The notes beneath the pieces were generated by a model, which ran no database searches, was not told the DNA's origin, and was given only the letters and a program-made list of their open reading frames with translations. Made by a program: the position numbers and the translations under genes. 64,000 nt of DNA. It comes from Orychophragmus violaceus. Its lineage: Eukaryota; Streptophyta; Magnoliopsida; Brassicales; Brassicaceae. The stretch covers positions 100,214,994 through 100,278,993 of the forward strand of contig CM058233.1 of the NCBI GenBank assembly GCA_030180135.1. The letters run 5' to 3'. Of this stretch, positions 1 to 11,860 are shown in pieces (the first letter of the stretch is position 1; each line of letters begins with the position of its first letter).

Positions 1-21
1 CTCTGTTTTTTCTTATCTATC

Positions 22-291
22 ATGAATCCTTCTTCTCAAGATATTTCTACTTTCGTGTCTATTCCTCTCCAAAGAATTGATTATAAGTGCTTTGCGAAAG
101 TACCAAAGAATACTTCTCGCGACCCCTCTGCCCCATTCGCCGCCGAGGTTGTACTTCTTCCGCAGAAGCGTGGCAAACCAAGGAAGGCACTTGTGGTGGT
201 GGAAGTTGCAGATGAGCCGCTTATAGGTTGTGTTGCTCCAGTGCTCACGCCCAACCTATTTTGGCAAGGCGGTATGATCGTGGATGCATAA
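22..291 (+). other. unrecognised 89-codon open frame
   Basis: An ATG-started frame that is basic and proline/valine rich, with no motif I recognise and no visible splice-linked continuation. GC content is higher than in the downstream intergenic DNA, so it may be the tail of an exon or transposon gene extending from left of the window. I cannot assign a function and treat it as hypothetical. Confidence 0.2.
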
Positions 292-579
292 ACCCAAATT
301 TCGTGTGTTTTTTTATTTTGGTCTCAACCCCGACTCGCAACCGATAAGTTGGAATTGTGCAAGGGTGGGCTCATGAGTGATGTATGTACCGCTTTGGAGG
401 CTATCGGTGAATCCGGTAACTTCTTTATGGTATTCTTGTTTGTTATATATGTCGGAGTGATAAATGATTGTCAGTGTATTATTTGAATCCTCCCTTGAAG
501 GAGTTCGACTTCTGAATCCTAACTGCTACCCTACCTTCCTCTCCCTATCATCTTCTACTTTGCATCCTCCATAACTTCA

Positions 580-745
580 ACAGCTTCAGCTGTGTACATG
601 TGGTGCCAGACATAATAGAATTGCTGCAGTAATCGCTGACAGTGCCATTCGAGATAATCGCTTCTGAAGCTCTTACGTGGCTAAAGGAGACCCCAATTGG
701 CTCAGACACACAATACTCTATGACTTACGGTCTTCAGGCACAGCT
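580..745 (+). pseudogene. possible LINE ORF2 C-terminal fragment
   Basis: One plus-strand frame reads like the RNase-H-proximal tail of plant LINE polyproteins: an RHNRIAAVIADSAIRDNRF-like stretch, then a stop, then SSYVAKGDPNWLRHTIL. These tails usually carry 'HNRVAD.LA..V..D.RF.SYV..GGP.WL'. No complete domain remains and the frame is broken. Resemblance is by eye only. Confidence 0.3.
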
Positions 746-1025
746 AACTCGCATCTCACATCTTGGACCTGAATGTGTTATCTTCTACTCACTTGCTTTC
801 ACCTTTTATGATGGTAGCCTATCTCTAATCTCTCTTTGTTTCCAGGATGAATGTACTGATAATTTTATTCCAATCTCGCTTAATTTTGTTTATGCTTGCA
901 TAGTTGGGACTTGTATGTGCTATTCTTGTACTCTGTTTTTTGCAGTTTTTTTTTTCACTAAAAGATTTCCATTATATTACCAAGGACGGATACGTTTTTG
1001 GAATACATTTTTGAGAAGTTACTAA

Positions 1026-1735
1026 AATAAACTGAAGCCGGCTATCAAAGAACGATATCGGAGTTAGGATTATGCATCACAATAGTGTTATATTAACTGT
1101 TTATTTGCAGTTATTCAATCACAATAGTGTTAAATAAAAAAAATTATGACTCAGAGTTAGGATTATGCATCATCATCACAATTGTCATGAACATACGTGG
1201 ATGTTACGTCATGGGGACGCATGTCCAATGCCAAATGAAAAGCTTATCTTCATCTTGAAGAAATTTAGTTGTCTTTTTTATAAACATGCTAGGATCACAC
1301 GACAACGAGATTCATAAAACAAAACAAATTAATAAGATCGACTAGATTCACATGTAGGACCCGCTTGTCTCCTTACGTAAAACAAATCCCATAAGCCAAC
1401 TTAATATTTACATAACTCACAGACGTACTATTGACAAGCTAATGTTCTAACAACCATAGGTTATATAATAAATATGTACAGATAAAAAATAAATGTACCA
1501 AGATCTACCTAACATCCTTCTACTACCAATTGGTCCAACAAGAAGACTGACCACCAAATTTTTAACGAACTTCCCACCTTCTTTGTGTACAATAATAATA
1601 CCAAATTTTCCCCACCCAAACCAAATCAAATACTGGTTCACTATCTGCTCCAAATACACCAATTCAACCGCGTGGGTTGTTAACAAACACGATTGAATTG
1701 GTATATATGGCTCATTTAGTCAACCCGGTTTGTCC
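1026..1735. other. intergenic stretch downstream of ACR8
   Basis: AT-rich sequence without a convincing gene. The open frames on both strands here are short and mutually overlapping. The stretch nearest 1735 is the probable 3' UTR and terminator region of the minus-strand ACR8 gene. Confidence 0.5.
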
Positions 1736-3772
1736 CTAAAAATATGATTTGATCAAACCCAATTGGTATAGATTTCTCATAACTAGACTCCCAATTGATA
1801 CTAATACTGCCCCTCCTCCAATGCGTGCTTGATTTTGCTGCTCTTGTTGTTCCTTCTCAACTTCTTCTCGGCAACTAATCGGGAACGGTTTAACACTTAG
1901 ATTATCGATTCCAATCTTCTCTCTAATCGATTTGATTAGATGAGGATCTATAAGGTTGCCATTTGCATCTGTCACATAGAACACATTCCTTGCTATACCG
2001 TCTTTAGTCGATATCTCGGCTCTAGCAATGTTCAATCCGTTCTCCCTCAATACTCGTGTCACATCGGCTAACAATCCCCTTCTATCTGCAGTGCATAGCT
2101 CCAGGCTCACACCCTGCATAAAGGTACAAAGTCAGCTTCGGTTAAAGTTCAGTTAAACCGGAATTGAAATTGGTCATACTTTCATACCTTAATCGTTCTT
2201 CTTTCAATTGCAGCTTGTAAACATTGGATCAAACGTTGTCTCTCCGGTTCTGAATTAACCGGATTTCCATCACTATGTCTAACATAGAATTCTAAAAACG
2301 CCGTTTCTCCAACCGTTCTAATCGCGGCGTGGAACACAATGTAAGCCATGTCCGTTAACGTGCAAACAACGTCAAACAAAAGCTTCATCCGATCTTTACA
2401 CTGCAGATTCACGACAGTGTAACCACGTTTCAGAAGATTTTGTACCGAAACAATCGGAGATTTGTTGGGATCAAACTTCTTCTCATAGTCACGGTCCATG
2501 AACATCCTCTGATGCAACCTTCTCTCCATATGAGTATTTCCACCGTACGAAACGCATGTCCTCGTATCGTTTTGGTAACCATCGTCGGCTTTTAGTAAAT
2601 TACGTAATTGTCCTTCTATCCGTTGGACACGGTCGGAGTCTCCGTCGATCGGAGTCCCGGAGTTGCCGTCTTTAACATAGATCATCGACGCAATTCTCCC
2701 GTTATGCGTCCATGCCTTAGCTTCAACAACATCACATTGAAGATCAGCTAGAACCGCGAAAACCTCTGAAAGTAAACCAACTCTATCTGTTCCGGTTAAC
2801 TCTAGTGCGGTTAAACCAGTGTACCCTTCGCTTTTACAGTAATGAGACGTCTCGATAGACTGTAAATACATTTTAAAAATTAGAATATTGAGAAGTTAAT
2901 TGGTAACTTAGATTTAATTACCTTTTCAATGTAACGGATTAGGTTCTCGTCGGTTAATTTGTTTCCGTTAAGATCGCTCACATGAAAAACTGAAGAATAA
3001 ATAGAATCAACTAATTATTATTTACTTCCTTAATAAGTATAATTAGCGTAAGATTAGGGATAATTAATTACCATCCATATTCCAAATTCCGTCAGAGGAA
3101 ATGTAAGCTTTCCTAATCCAGAGATTCATATCGGTGAGTAGCTGTACAGATTCGAGCAATATCCCTGGGCTTCTTGCGCTATCGATCTAACAAAAAAAAA
3201 AATATTTTAATTATAAATCATTTTGAAATGAAGAGGAAGAAACAGAGGAAGGTTGCGTGGAGGGTAAAAACCTTGACGACAGTTGAATTAGGGCAAACTC
3301 CATTGTCAATCACGACCCTGCAAGTGACCAAAACATGATAATGTAAATAGAAAAACATTTTACTATACATTAATATATGACGGTAAAGCCAGGAAATGAC
3401 AAAGACTTCCATACAAATTGGAGATTTTTTGTTTTAACATTAATCTTGTCAAATCCTTGTTCTTTTCAGCAAACTCATCATATGATGAATTTTAATTAGG
3501 TGAAATTGTTGAGTTGATTATATATTATGAAACAAACATATAAAAAGGAATATAATGTTTCTTTAACAAAGAAATCAAGTTTCGAATGATTCCAAGACTT
3601 GAAAAAGTTGATATTTGGGAATAAGATCTTGATTTTTCTTTATAGAAGATGATAAATTTTCTACATCAAATAAAAAAAAGAGTAGAAAAGAAAAAGAAAA
3701 GAAAAAATACCTGGGCATGTTCATCCGTACAACGAGCTTCTCATATTCATTAGAGCAATCAGATAACTCCAT
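1736..3772 (-). CDS. ACR8: ACT-domain repeat protein ACR8 (six exons)
   Basis: Plant-specific ACT-repeat protein, a presumed amino-acid-binding sensor. Exons inferred on the minus strand are 3772-3711, 3317-3272, 3186-3072, 2989-2922, 2859-2188 and 2113-1736, all with GT/AG introns. They join in frame to 446 residues, against about 441 for Arabidopsis ACR8. Four ACT-like units are visible: about residues 21-97 ([20 protein letters not shown]), 113-190 ([18 protein letters not shown]), 244-320 ([19 protein letters not shown]) and 325-400 ([20 protein letters not shown]). The start [18 protein letters not shown] matches the family N-terminus and the end GLIKSYF matches ACR8. Near identity to the ACR8 I remember, rather than ACR4 or ACR1, supports the symbol. 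The gene looks intact. Confidence 0.93.
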
Positions 3773-3901
3773 CTTTATTCTTCTTTCTTGATCCTTGTTG
3801 TAGCGAATTAATCCTTAAAACTATATCTCAAGAAACACCCTTTTAATCTTTCTTTCTCCTTCAAATGTTAAGAGGAAGAAACAACTCTTGTGTTTCTACA
3901 G

Positions 3902-3965
<64 letters not shown>

Positions 3966-3985
3966 CCCCTCTCTCCTCTTCTGGG
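3902..3985. repeat. (CT)n microsatellite in the ACR8 leader
   Basis: About 75 bp of nearly pure CT dinucleotides with a few CCC interruptions, 130-210 bp upstream of the ACR8 start codon. On the gene's sense strand it is a GA-rich tract, typical of plant 5' UTRs and core promoters, so it probably lies in the ACR8 leader or promoter. Length is likely polymorphic. Confidence 0.9.
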
Positions 3986-4444
3986 GCAGAGTTACTTCCA
4001 AGTCTGTCTTTAATATTTAATAGGATAAGAAATAAATGGTAATATATTAATTAAAAATATCAAACGAGGCGTTAGGACCTGCTCTTGAAAAATGAAATGA
4101 AAACAGACGCTGACCTGTTCCTGTTTTGGAATCCTCTGCGGGCTCCCATAGAAAGAAGCAAAAAAATAATCTAAACCATTATCTTCTTATTAGACTTTCC
4201 GTTCTGTCTCCTTTTATCCCATCTGGGTTCTTCTTACCCACTTTCCTTTTTTTGTTTTTTACTTTCCTGGCTTTTAGTTTTGTTTTATCAAACTCTTTAT
4301 CAAAAAAAAATGAAGAGTTTTGTTTTATTTCACAAAATTTAGGAGGAAAATACATACAATGGCTCGGCCGTTCAACTAAGAAAGAAAACACTTTGAGCTA
4401 GTTAGGACTGTCGGGGATAGAGAGTTATAATGATTGACTCTTTA

Positions 4445-4698
4445 GGGCATCTCCAATGAACTACTCCATTTTTTACTTCAAAATAGAGTCACTTTAAAAT
4501 GGAGTTGAGTTTTACTCCAACCATATTCTATTTTGGAGTAAAAAATGCAGTCATTAACAAACAAAAATGCGATTACTCCATATTTGAAGTAATCTCATTT
4601 CTTACTCTATTTTGCAGTGGAAAATACAATCCTATTAGAAAAAATTTACTCAAACACTCCATTTTGGAGTGGAAAATACAGTTCCATTGAAGATGGTT
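4445..4698. mobile_element. Tourist-like (PIF/Harbinger) MITE, 254 bp
   Basis: The left end GGGCATCTCCAATGAACTAC is the imperfect inverse of the right end, whose reverse complement is AACCATCTTCAATGGAACTG. A 3-bp TTA target duplication flanks it (4442-4444 and 4699-4701), as for PIF/Harbinger insertions. The interior repeats 'ggagta/tactcc' words in both orientations, so it could fold into a hairpin. No coding capacity. It sits about 700 bp upstream of ACR8. Confidence 0.8.
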
Positions 4699-4701
4699 TT
4701 A

Positions 4702-5515
4702 AAGACACGGGAATTACGTAATAGTAACAAGTAGCCGTTGATGATTCCGGTTCACGCGGAAAGTCAGTTGTCTTCCCGCCAAATCTCATGTTCACTAGCA
4801 GATATTTTTAGGATAGAAAGATATTGATCGCACTAATTGACTGAACGTTTCATTTCAACTTGTAAGATTTTTTTTGTTTTGTTTTTCCAACTGCAGTTGT
4901 TGTGAAATGCGAGAAACCAAATATCTTAAATCTATTCGAGTAATACAAATTTGGAGATTTTAGGTGAAATAACCACAAAAACATATGAAATTAACAAGGA
5001 TACCCAATTAACAAGCTAGCCAGGCAAAAATGGTCATGATATTGTCTATATTTTTTCCACAACAATTCTTAATATATCCTTAGTTCTATATCCATGTAGC
5101 AATTCTATTTTATGAGTTTTGTGTACAAGTTTTATTTGTTTGTAGTAGAAAGACACATACGAAACTAAAGTCCAAACACGGACATAAAAGGCCCTAAACC
5201 TATAAGGCAACCAAATTATTTTATTATATATTCTATTATTATTTGGCAAAAAAATATTATATTATTTTATGTTTTATATATAATCCATGAATAAAACGAA
5301 ATTAAGGTTTGAGAAATATAATAGTATGATTCCCATGAATTAGAACAATTTTTGGGTTTAACCGAAGCAGTAAACTCATTTGTTCACCTCTCTTTTATAA
5401 CCAATCAAATGATTACAAATAATCTAGTATTAAAATAATTAAAATTTTAAAAAGTTTTAAAACTAAAAATAAATATTTTTATTTCGGAAAAAACTAAAAT
5501 TAAAAATAAATAAAT
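4702..5515. other. AT-rich intergenic DNA
   Basis: No gene, RNA or clear transposon end recognised. Open frames here are short and low-complexity. Confidence 0.5.
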
Positions 5516-5535
5516 TTATAAAAAAAAACATAAAT

Positions 5536-5915
5536 CTTAATTTCTAAACCCTAAACCCTAAACCCAAACAAACCCGGAAAAAACTAAAAAAACTTAAAAT
5601 TAAAATTAAATCTTAATCCCTAAAGCTAATATGTAAATCTTAAAAATAAAAACCTAATCCCTAAACCCTAAACTCTAATTTAAAATATATAAAATTAAAA
5701 TAAAACTAAACTCTAATCTCTAAACCTTAATATGTAAACTTTAAAAAATAAAAATAAACTCTAATCCTTAAACCCTAAACCCCAAAGGACTTAAATTCAA
5801 AATGTCATATTTCCCAAACCCTAAACTCCAAAGGACTAAACCCTAATCCCTAAACCCTAACAATTAAATTCTAAACACTAAACCCTAATTCTTAAACCCT
5901 AAATCCCAAATTTTA
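5536..5915. repeat. degenerate interstitial telomere-like repeat block
   Basis: Many CCCTAAA/CTAAACC words, including perfect runs near 5545-5570, are interspersed with mutated versions and TAAAATTAAAA filler over about 380 bp. CCCTAAA is the plant telomere unit (TTTAGGG on the other strand). Poor conservation fits an old interstitial tract or an AT-rich satellite-like block rather than a functional telomere. Confidence 0.75.
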
Positions 5916-8900
5916 AACTCTTAAAAATATATAAATATTGATATATATATATATATACATGATCTATTTTTATAAAATATTTAAATGTGTTTAATTTTTT
6001 TAATTTTAATATGGTATATTCTTATTGGTTAGAAAAAGAGAAGGTGGACAAATGGAAATCCAAGTATTTTCTGAGGAATTATTCGCATACAACCTTTTGT
6101 TTAGGCAGTGTAATATTTTGTTTATTGATGTAGTAATTAATATTGTATTTCTATTTACGGATGCAATAATCATTATTGAAACCACAAGCATAGGAAAATG
6201 GAATGGAAACTACACATGCCAAAAAGACCTAGAATGGAAAGATAGTGTTTCCTGTGATGTCAAAAAAAAAAGATAGTGTTTCCTGTAAACTTTGAAATAG
6301 TTATTCTGTTTATTTAAAGAATTAACTATTTTACCCGCATATATTCTTAGTTTTATATTTTATAGCATTTATTAATAGTAGTTACAGATTTTATTATGTT
6401 TAATTTTGATTATAATTGACACATAACCCTAAAACAGTAAGTTAGCAATTTAGTATTTTTTAAAATGAATTATTGTTATTTGGAGGAAATATATCGTAAG
6501 GATTAAGAGATTAAAATAACGATTTCGAATTATAGGTTTTAAAATCTGTGTTGTATCCTAATTAGATCATTTTGGAAGAAAAAATATTATATATATATAT
6601 ATTTATGAAAACAAATATTGCAAAAGTTAGTGGTAAATGCTTAATTGTTATTATATTTATCTAAAATATTATTTTATAAAAAAAACTTGTAGTTAAAAAT
6701 AAATTGCAAATTTGATGGAACAACCCGTTAAAAACTTCATTCAAACATAAAGCATAACTTGACGCTTTTAAATATTTGAATAATATAAAATGAAATCATT
6801 AATCCCTAATATCTTTATTAAGTTTAAAATATATCAACTGAAATCCCTATTTACTATATGCATATTTATAATATATATATTATATATAAATACTAAACTC
6901 AATCTCGAAATTTTTTTTAGAAAATAAAAAATAAATCTAATTTAGTTTTTAAACCCGTTAATTATTTAAATATTTTTCAGTAAACTTCATGGAAAAACCT
7001 GCTAAAAAGTACAATCGTAAAAACATCAATCGTAATATGTATATAAATATATATCTTGAAACAAAATAAAAACTATTAAAATATATTATAAATATATGAT
7101 TGAATTAAATCATAAATTAGAAAATATTAATTTATTAATAATAGTTGATGTATAAATTATTAATTTATGTATCAATTAATTTTTTTTGATTGGTTTAATT
7201 AGAAAAGTGAGACCCAATATTTTGGTTGTTTGGCTACATGTTTAATAATTGTCTTGTTTATGGATTGTAGAGATAATGTTATATTCCCTATTTACCCTTA
7301 ATGAAATTTAATTAAATCATTAATATGCAATGGCATAAGTTGTAATAAACACATGAACTAAATGTTAGTTCTTCTTTTGACTCTAATTTTTTAATAGTAT
7401 TGATATATATATAATTAATATATATATTCTCGATTTTAATGTTTTTTATTATACGGTGAATTAACCCTAAAATTTATGTCATCTGTGTATATATTACTGT
7501 TTACAGTTTCATTTCTTTTTAAACATATACAGATAACAAAATATTTGAATGTTTAGCGTTATAAAATTGTGTAAATTATTTTTTGGTATATAATAATATT
7601 AGTATTAGGAATTTAGAAGGGAAAAGAAAAAGAAAAGCTATTGTTATTTTTATTTTATTGGAAAAAAAACGTGTTGAAAAATAAAGAAAAATGATCATGT
7701 GTTCACGGTGAGAACCGAGAAGAAACGGCTGGCTTTAAGACTAGTCGAAGGCGCGTCAAAGCAGACGTTACTCCCACGTGTATCTTTCGACATGCGAACG
7801 ACACTGGTCGGCGTGGCTGGTTTATTTATTTATTTTTTTATGAAGATACAACAACTCATAAATCGTCACCGTCTCAATTTAGCAATAAAAGATAAATCGT
7901 AACCGTTGTTCTGTTAGACTGTTACCATTAAATTCTCATCACTATTTATATGAAAAATCTATATAGTAACGGAAATGTGATTTAGGCAATAAAAGATATC
8001 TTTAAAAACAATGCTTGAGATGTTTAATGTGTCATGTGAAAATATAATGAAGGTTTGAGACTTATTAAATGGGAAAGACATGATTTGTGTCCTGTTCGTG
8101 TCTGTTTGAGTGCTTGTAGCTGTAGCAGGTAGCAACGATGTGTTTTTTTTTCCTTCGTCTTTTTATGGAGTCACACCTATTTTTGATTATATTTTTATAC
8201 GTAATATTACATTTATCTAGACATGAATCCGAGATCGGAGATGCATTCTTTAAGCATGTGATTTAGGCGATCGATAGCATAGTTGGGGGCTTCAACTAAA
8301 TAAGACTTTGTATGATACTGTGATTGTTCGGTAAAAATTTGATCGGACCAAGTGGACTAACATTTCAATGTGTAAACTCCATGCTGAGTATTTCAAACCA
8401 CTATGGATAAACTCCCGCAATCGTCGCAGTAAGTGGTGAAAGTGAACCCACGAAAGTGGGGACGCACTTAATTAGTTATGTGAGATCTTAATATTTTAGT
8501 GTCAGAAAATCTGAGCCGTCGATCTCGGTTAAGTTAGATTGTCTTAAAGAATCAAAAGAACAGAACAGTAGCGTGGATTAGGATTTGGTCAAAGACAGAA
8601 CATGTGGTCACTGATTCACTGCATGCAACAGTTCTCATTTCTCAGTGGTCAGGAATAATAAAATAAACCAATGATATTGATTCCAACTTTTTTAGTTAAA
8701 TAATTCCATTCACATTTGATACTCACGGGGTGAGTAATTTATTTAAAATGTAAGCCGGAATTAAGCAAAGTATGATTAAAAAAGTAGACATTTCAAAGAG
8801 AAAAGTGTGGCGTGGGACTATAACTTGGCTTGTAAGTTCAGACATTTGAACCGGCCAATTTTTTATAATCAACTTTTCTTAAATATTTGACTCACACATT

Positions 8901-11429
8901 TAGAAGATCGTGACATCTTCTAATTACTTTGTATCAGTATAAAATATATAGTATTTAAATGTTGTTGTTATGGCGTATTATATATTACAGCTGTATCCAA
9001 CATTTAATAATAAAAAGTTATTTTTCAGAGTTCAGACAAGATGAATTTTTATGATTTGAACTTTTTTTTTTAAATTATGATTTGAACTTGAACTTTAAAC
9101 TTGGATGATTACAGCGACAAGTAACTGCCTGATCACGATCATATATACCAAGATTAGGAGTATAGGCGTTGTATTTTTATTCAAAATATTATAATTTGTT
9201 CAAATTTTAGAAAGGTTCAACAACTACCTATAATTTTCATATTAAATAGGAAGTGTTTTTAAATTTTTATTAATTCTCAAATTCATTGATTATTAGGTTA
9301 TTCTTTATTAAATTAGATTTTTCACTATGTTAATTTTACTTTTATTATTATTATTATTATAATTTAGATAATTACTTTTATTATATTTAGTAGATATACA
9401 TAATTTTGATAATAAGAAATTAAATATCAAATCATTTCTATAATATATTTACTATCTGATTTTAAGATATTACTAAATATTTTTATTATATATCAAACAA
9501 TTTTATATCATGAATTTTATGAGTATCATTAATAGTAATTTTAAAAAAAAAATATAAGATAATTTTTAATATAAAGCTTAAATAAAATTTTTAAATATTA
9601 ATTTTAATTTTTGTATCTGCACATGATACAATAAATTATACTAATTTTATATATGTGATCATCGTACTGGTAGAATAATGATGTGATTTTGTTCACCTAA
9701 ATATTTTATAATATTTTCTACTTATGTGATTGAATTGAATTTATTTTAGGTATACGAATAAATTAAATGTATTCACCAATTGTTAGTTAAGTTAAAAAGA
9801 TTTCCTTTAGAAGAAAAAAAAGTTAAAAAGATTTCCATTTAATTATTATCACTTTAATTTTTACCATGCAGTTCTTCTTCACTTTCTTACTTGCATGCGT
9901 TAATTAAGCCCTGAAGGAACATCACAAGCTGATTGCATCACATGGGATGTTAAACCACTTAAATCCTCTTCTTAGCATAAACCAACTAATCTATCTCATT
10001 TCACCATGTATGTATAGTATAGATCATGTCAAGTGTATTGTGTATACTAATATATATATATGCTGTATAACAGTCTGTTTATCAATTCCATTGGCAAGTA
10101 ATATTTACTAGATAGAAAACAAATTATAACAAAGTACCAAAAAGAAAAATAAAAAAACAGACAAAGTACAAAGTCTACACAAGGATATACAAACCCACCT
10201 GATCGACTTAGTCATGAATTTTGAAACAATTCCAACTCTGAAAAGCAGAATTAATGCGATAGATTCCACAAACTAATTAAATATAATGGCAGCAACCTAA
10301 ACTTCAAGTATGTTCATATATATCATAAGAAAGAGTCTAAACTCCAAACCGAGTTTTGACATTTCGCAAAAGAATGGTGTCATATAGTGCATTTGTTAAC
10401 AAAAACTCAACGTTATAAATAATTAATAAACGTTGACAAAAGCCCCTTCTAAAATAAAATGTAATATGAACTCCGAGAATGACCCGAATGCGTGTCCATC
10501 GATCTACGTACGATAAACGTGGTCGTACATTTAAAACGATAATAAAATCACCAGTATATAATATTAGTAAATTAAATAAATAAGACAATTAATGTTAGTA
10601 AGCTACAACCACGTAGAGATTTGATTGTCCCACACTCTCCTCTCCCTCGGATATGTGTTTCCGATTCACGTGGCAGGCACAAGACACATTCAATGTTTTT
10701 AGGTTCATTGTCTACCAAAACACCAAGAACCAAATGCTTGTACCTAAATAACTTTGCTGCATAGGTGAAGAAGGTATTTATTTTCCTTTGGTAAATGTCA
10801 TTCTTTTATTTCAATCAACAAACAAAACCACCACTCGTAGAGATAGTTGCAGAAGTAGTTCTCATAATTATCAATGGGGGGCTTGAGTTATGGTTTGGAG
10901 ACAAGATCCAGATCACAACCCACTTCTCTTATCAACTTAATTTAGAGTCTTCCAAAGGCAATCTCGACTGAGAACTCAGAACATAAAAGCTGCATTAATT
11001 CATTTGTAAAAGTTTTTTTAGTAGAATAATATTTTTTTTTTAAAGTAGAATAAAATTTGACATTTTTTGAAAAAAAAAAAATATCAATCGAAGCTAGAAG
11101 TAGTGTACACTGTTTCTTGTGGTACACTCATGGTTAAGATATCAATTTTCATTTGGTACATTTTTAACAAATGTAATATATAACATTTATCTAAATTAAA
11201 TGTTTTGCACAAAAAATAAAATCTAAATTAAATGTTCCAAGTATGTGGAAACGTCTTTAGCCACGAGATTAGTGCCGTAAACTTATATAGAATGTAGTTT
11301 CTTTTTCTTCATCAAAATCATGAACTCACAAATTATTATTTTTTTTTTTGGAAAAAAAAACGAAGAGAAATATTATAATCATTCGCTGGAATCACTTTAG
11401 ATAAACGGGTTAATGAGATGACAAAACGG
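5916..11429. other. long gene-free AT-rich region
   Basis: About 5.5 kb with no open frame above 90 codons and no recognisable domain, tRNA or paired transposon ends. It contains TA-rich microsatellites (for example 5940-5957 and 6585-6601) and AT-rich low-complexity DNA. Slightly more balanced stretches at 7690-8700 and 10600-10930 could be promoter remnants or eroded transposons, but nothing is supportable. Confidence 0.5.
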
Positions 11430-11711
11430 GTTATGGAGGCCTGGTAAGGTGTCTCACTTACTTGTTGAAAATAATAAATGGGCCTCCAAAATGATATTGT
11501 TTCGTTGTTCTTCATCATCACTCGGAGACTCCTCTTGCTCCTTGGTGTATTATTTACTCGTTTTTCTCTGTTATCCAAACGAAAGTGGAGTAGACGGAAA
11601 AAAAAAGAGGGCATATCTGTTGATCTTTAGATTATAATCTGTCTCAAAATTGATGCTTGACGTATCCATGGTTGATCCACAATTGTCTATCTGTCTCGAT
11701 CTCAATTACTT
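11430..11711. repeat. tandem duplication copy A, left part
   Basis: Begins at the GGAGGCCTGGTAA word and matches 22560-22885 in order: shared words are GGAGGCCTGGTAA, GGCCTCCAAAATGAT, GTTCTTCATCATCACTCGGA, GAGGGCATATCTG and GTATCCATGGTTGAT. The match stops where a LINE has inserted and resumes at 17335. Confidence 0.85.
11698..11711. repeat. LINE target-site duplication, left copy
   Basis: GATCTCAATTACTT occurs here next to the LINE poly(A) tail (T-run on the plus strand) and again at 17335-17348 beyond the 5' end. The last T bases are ambiguous with the tail. Confidence 0.88.
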
Positions 11712-11860
11712 TTTTTTTTTTTAAAAGGCTTTCTTAATAAAAATTAAAAGAGAGTTTACATTTGACAGAGAAGGTACATAATTAAAAGGGAAAAGAGGGA
11801 GAGGATACTCTGTTTTTTAAAGAGCAGAGCATAAGAAAAGAACATAGAGAGATGAGTAGA

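Noticed and set aside
642..1025. 127-codon ORF
   Set aside because: The end is a low-complexity hydrophobic tract in T-rich DNA, and a different frame of the same DNA gives better LINE-like resemblance.
5536..5915. True telomere or chromosome end
   Set aside because: CCCTAAA units are degenerate and embedded between ordinary sequence on both sides.
7699..7902. 67-codon ORF
   Set aside because: No family resemblance, hydrophobic low-complexity end, and no splice-linked neighbours.
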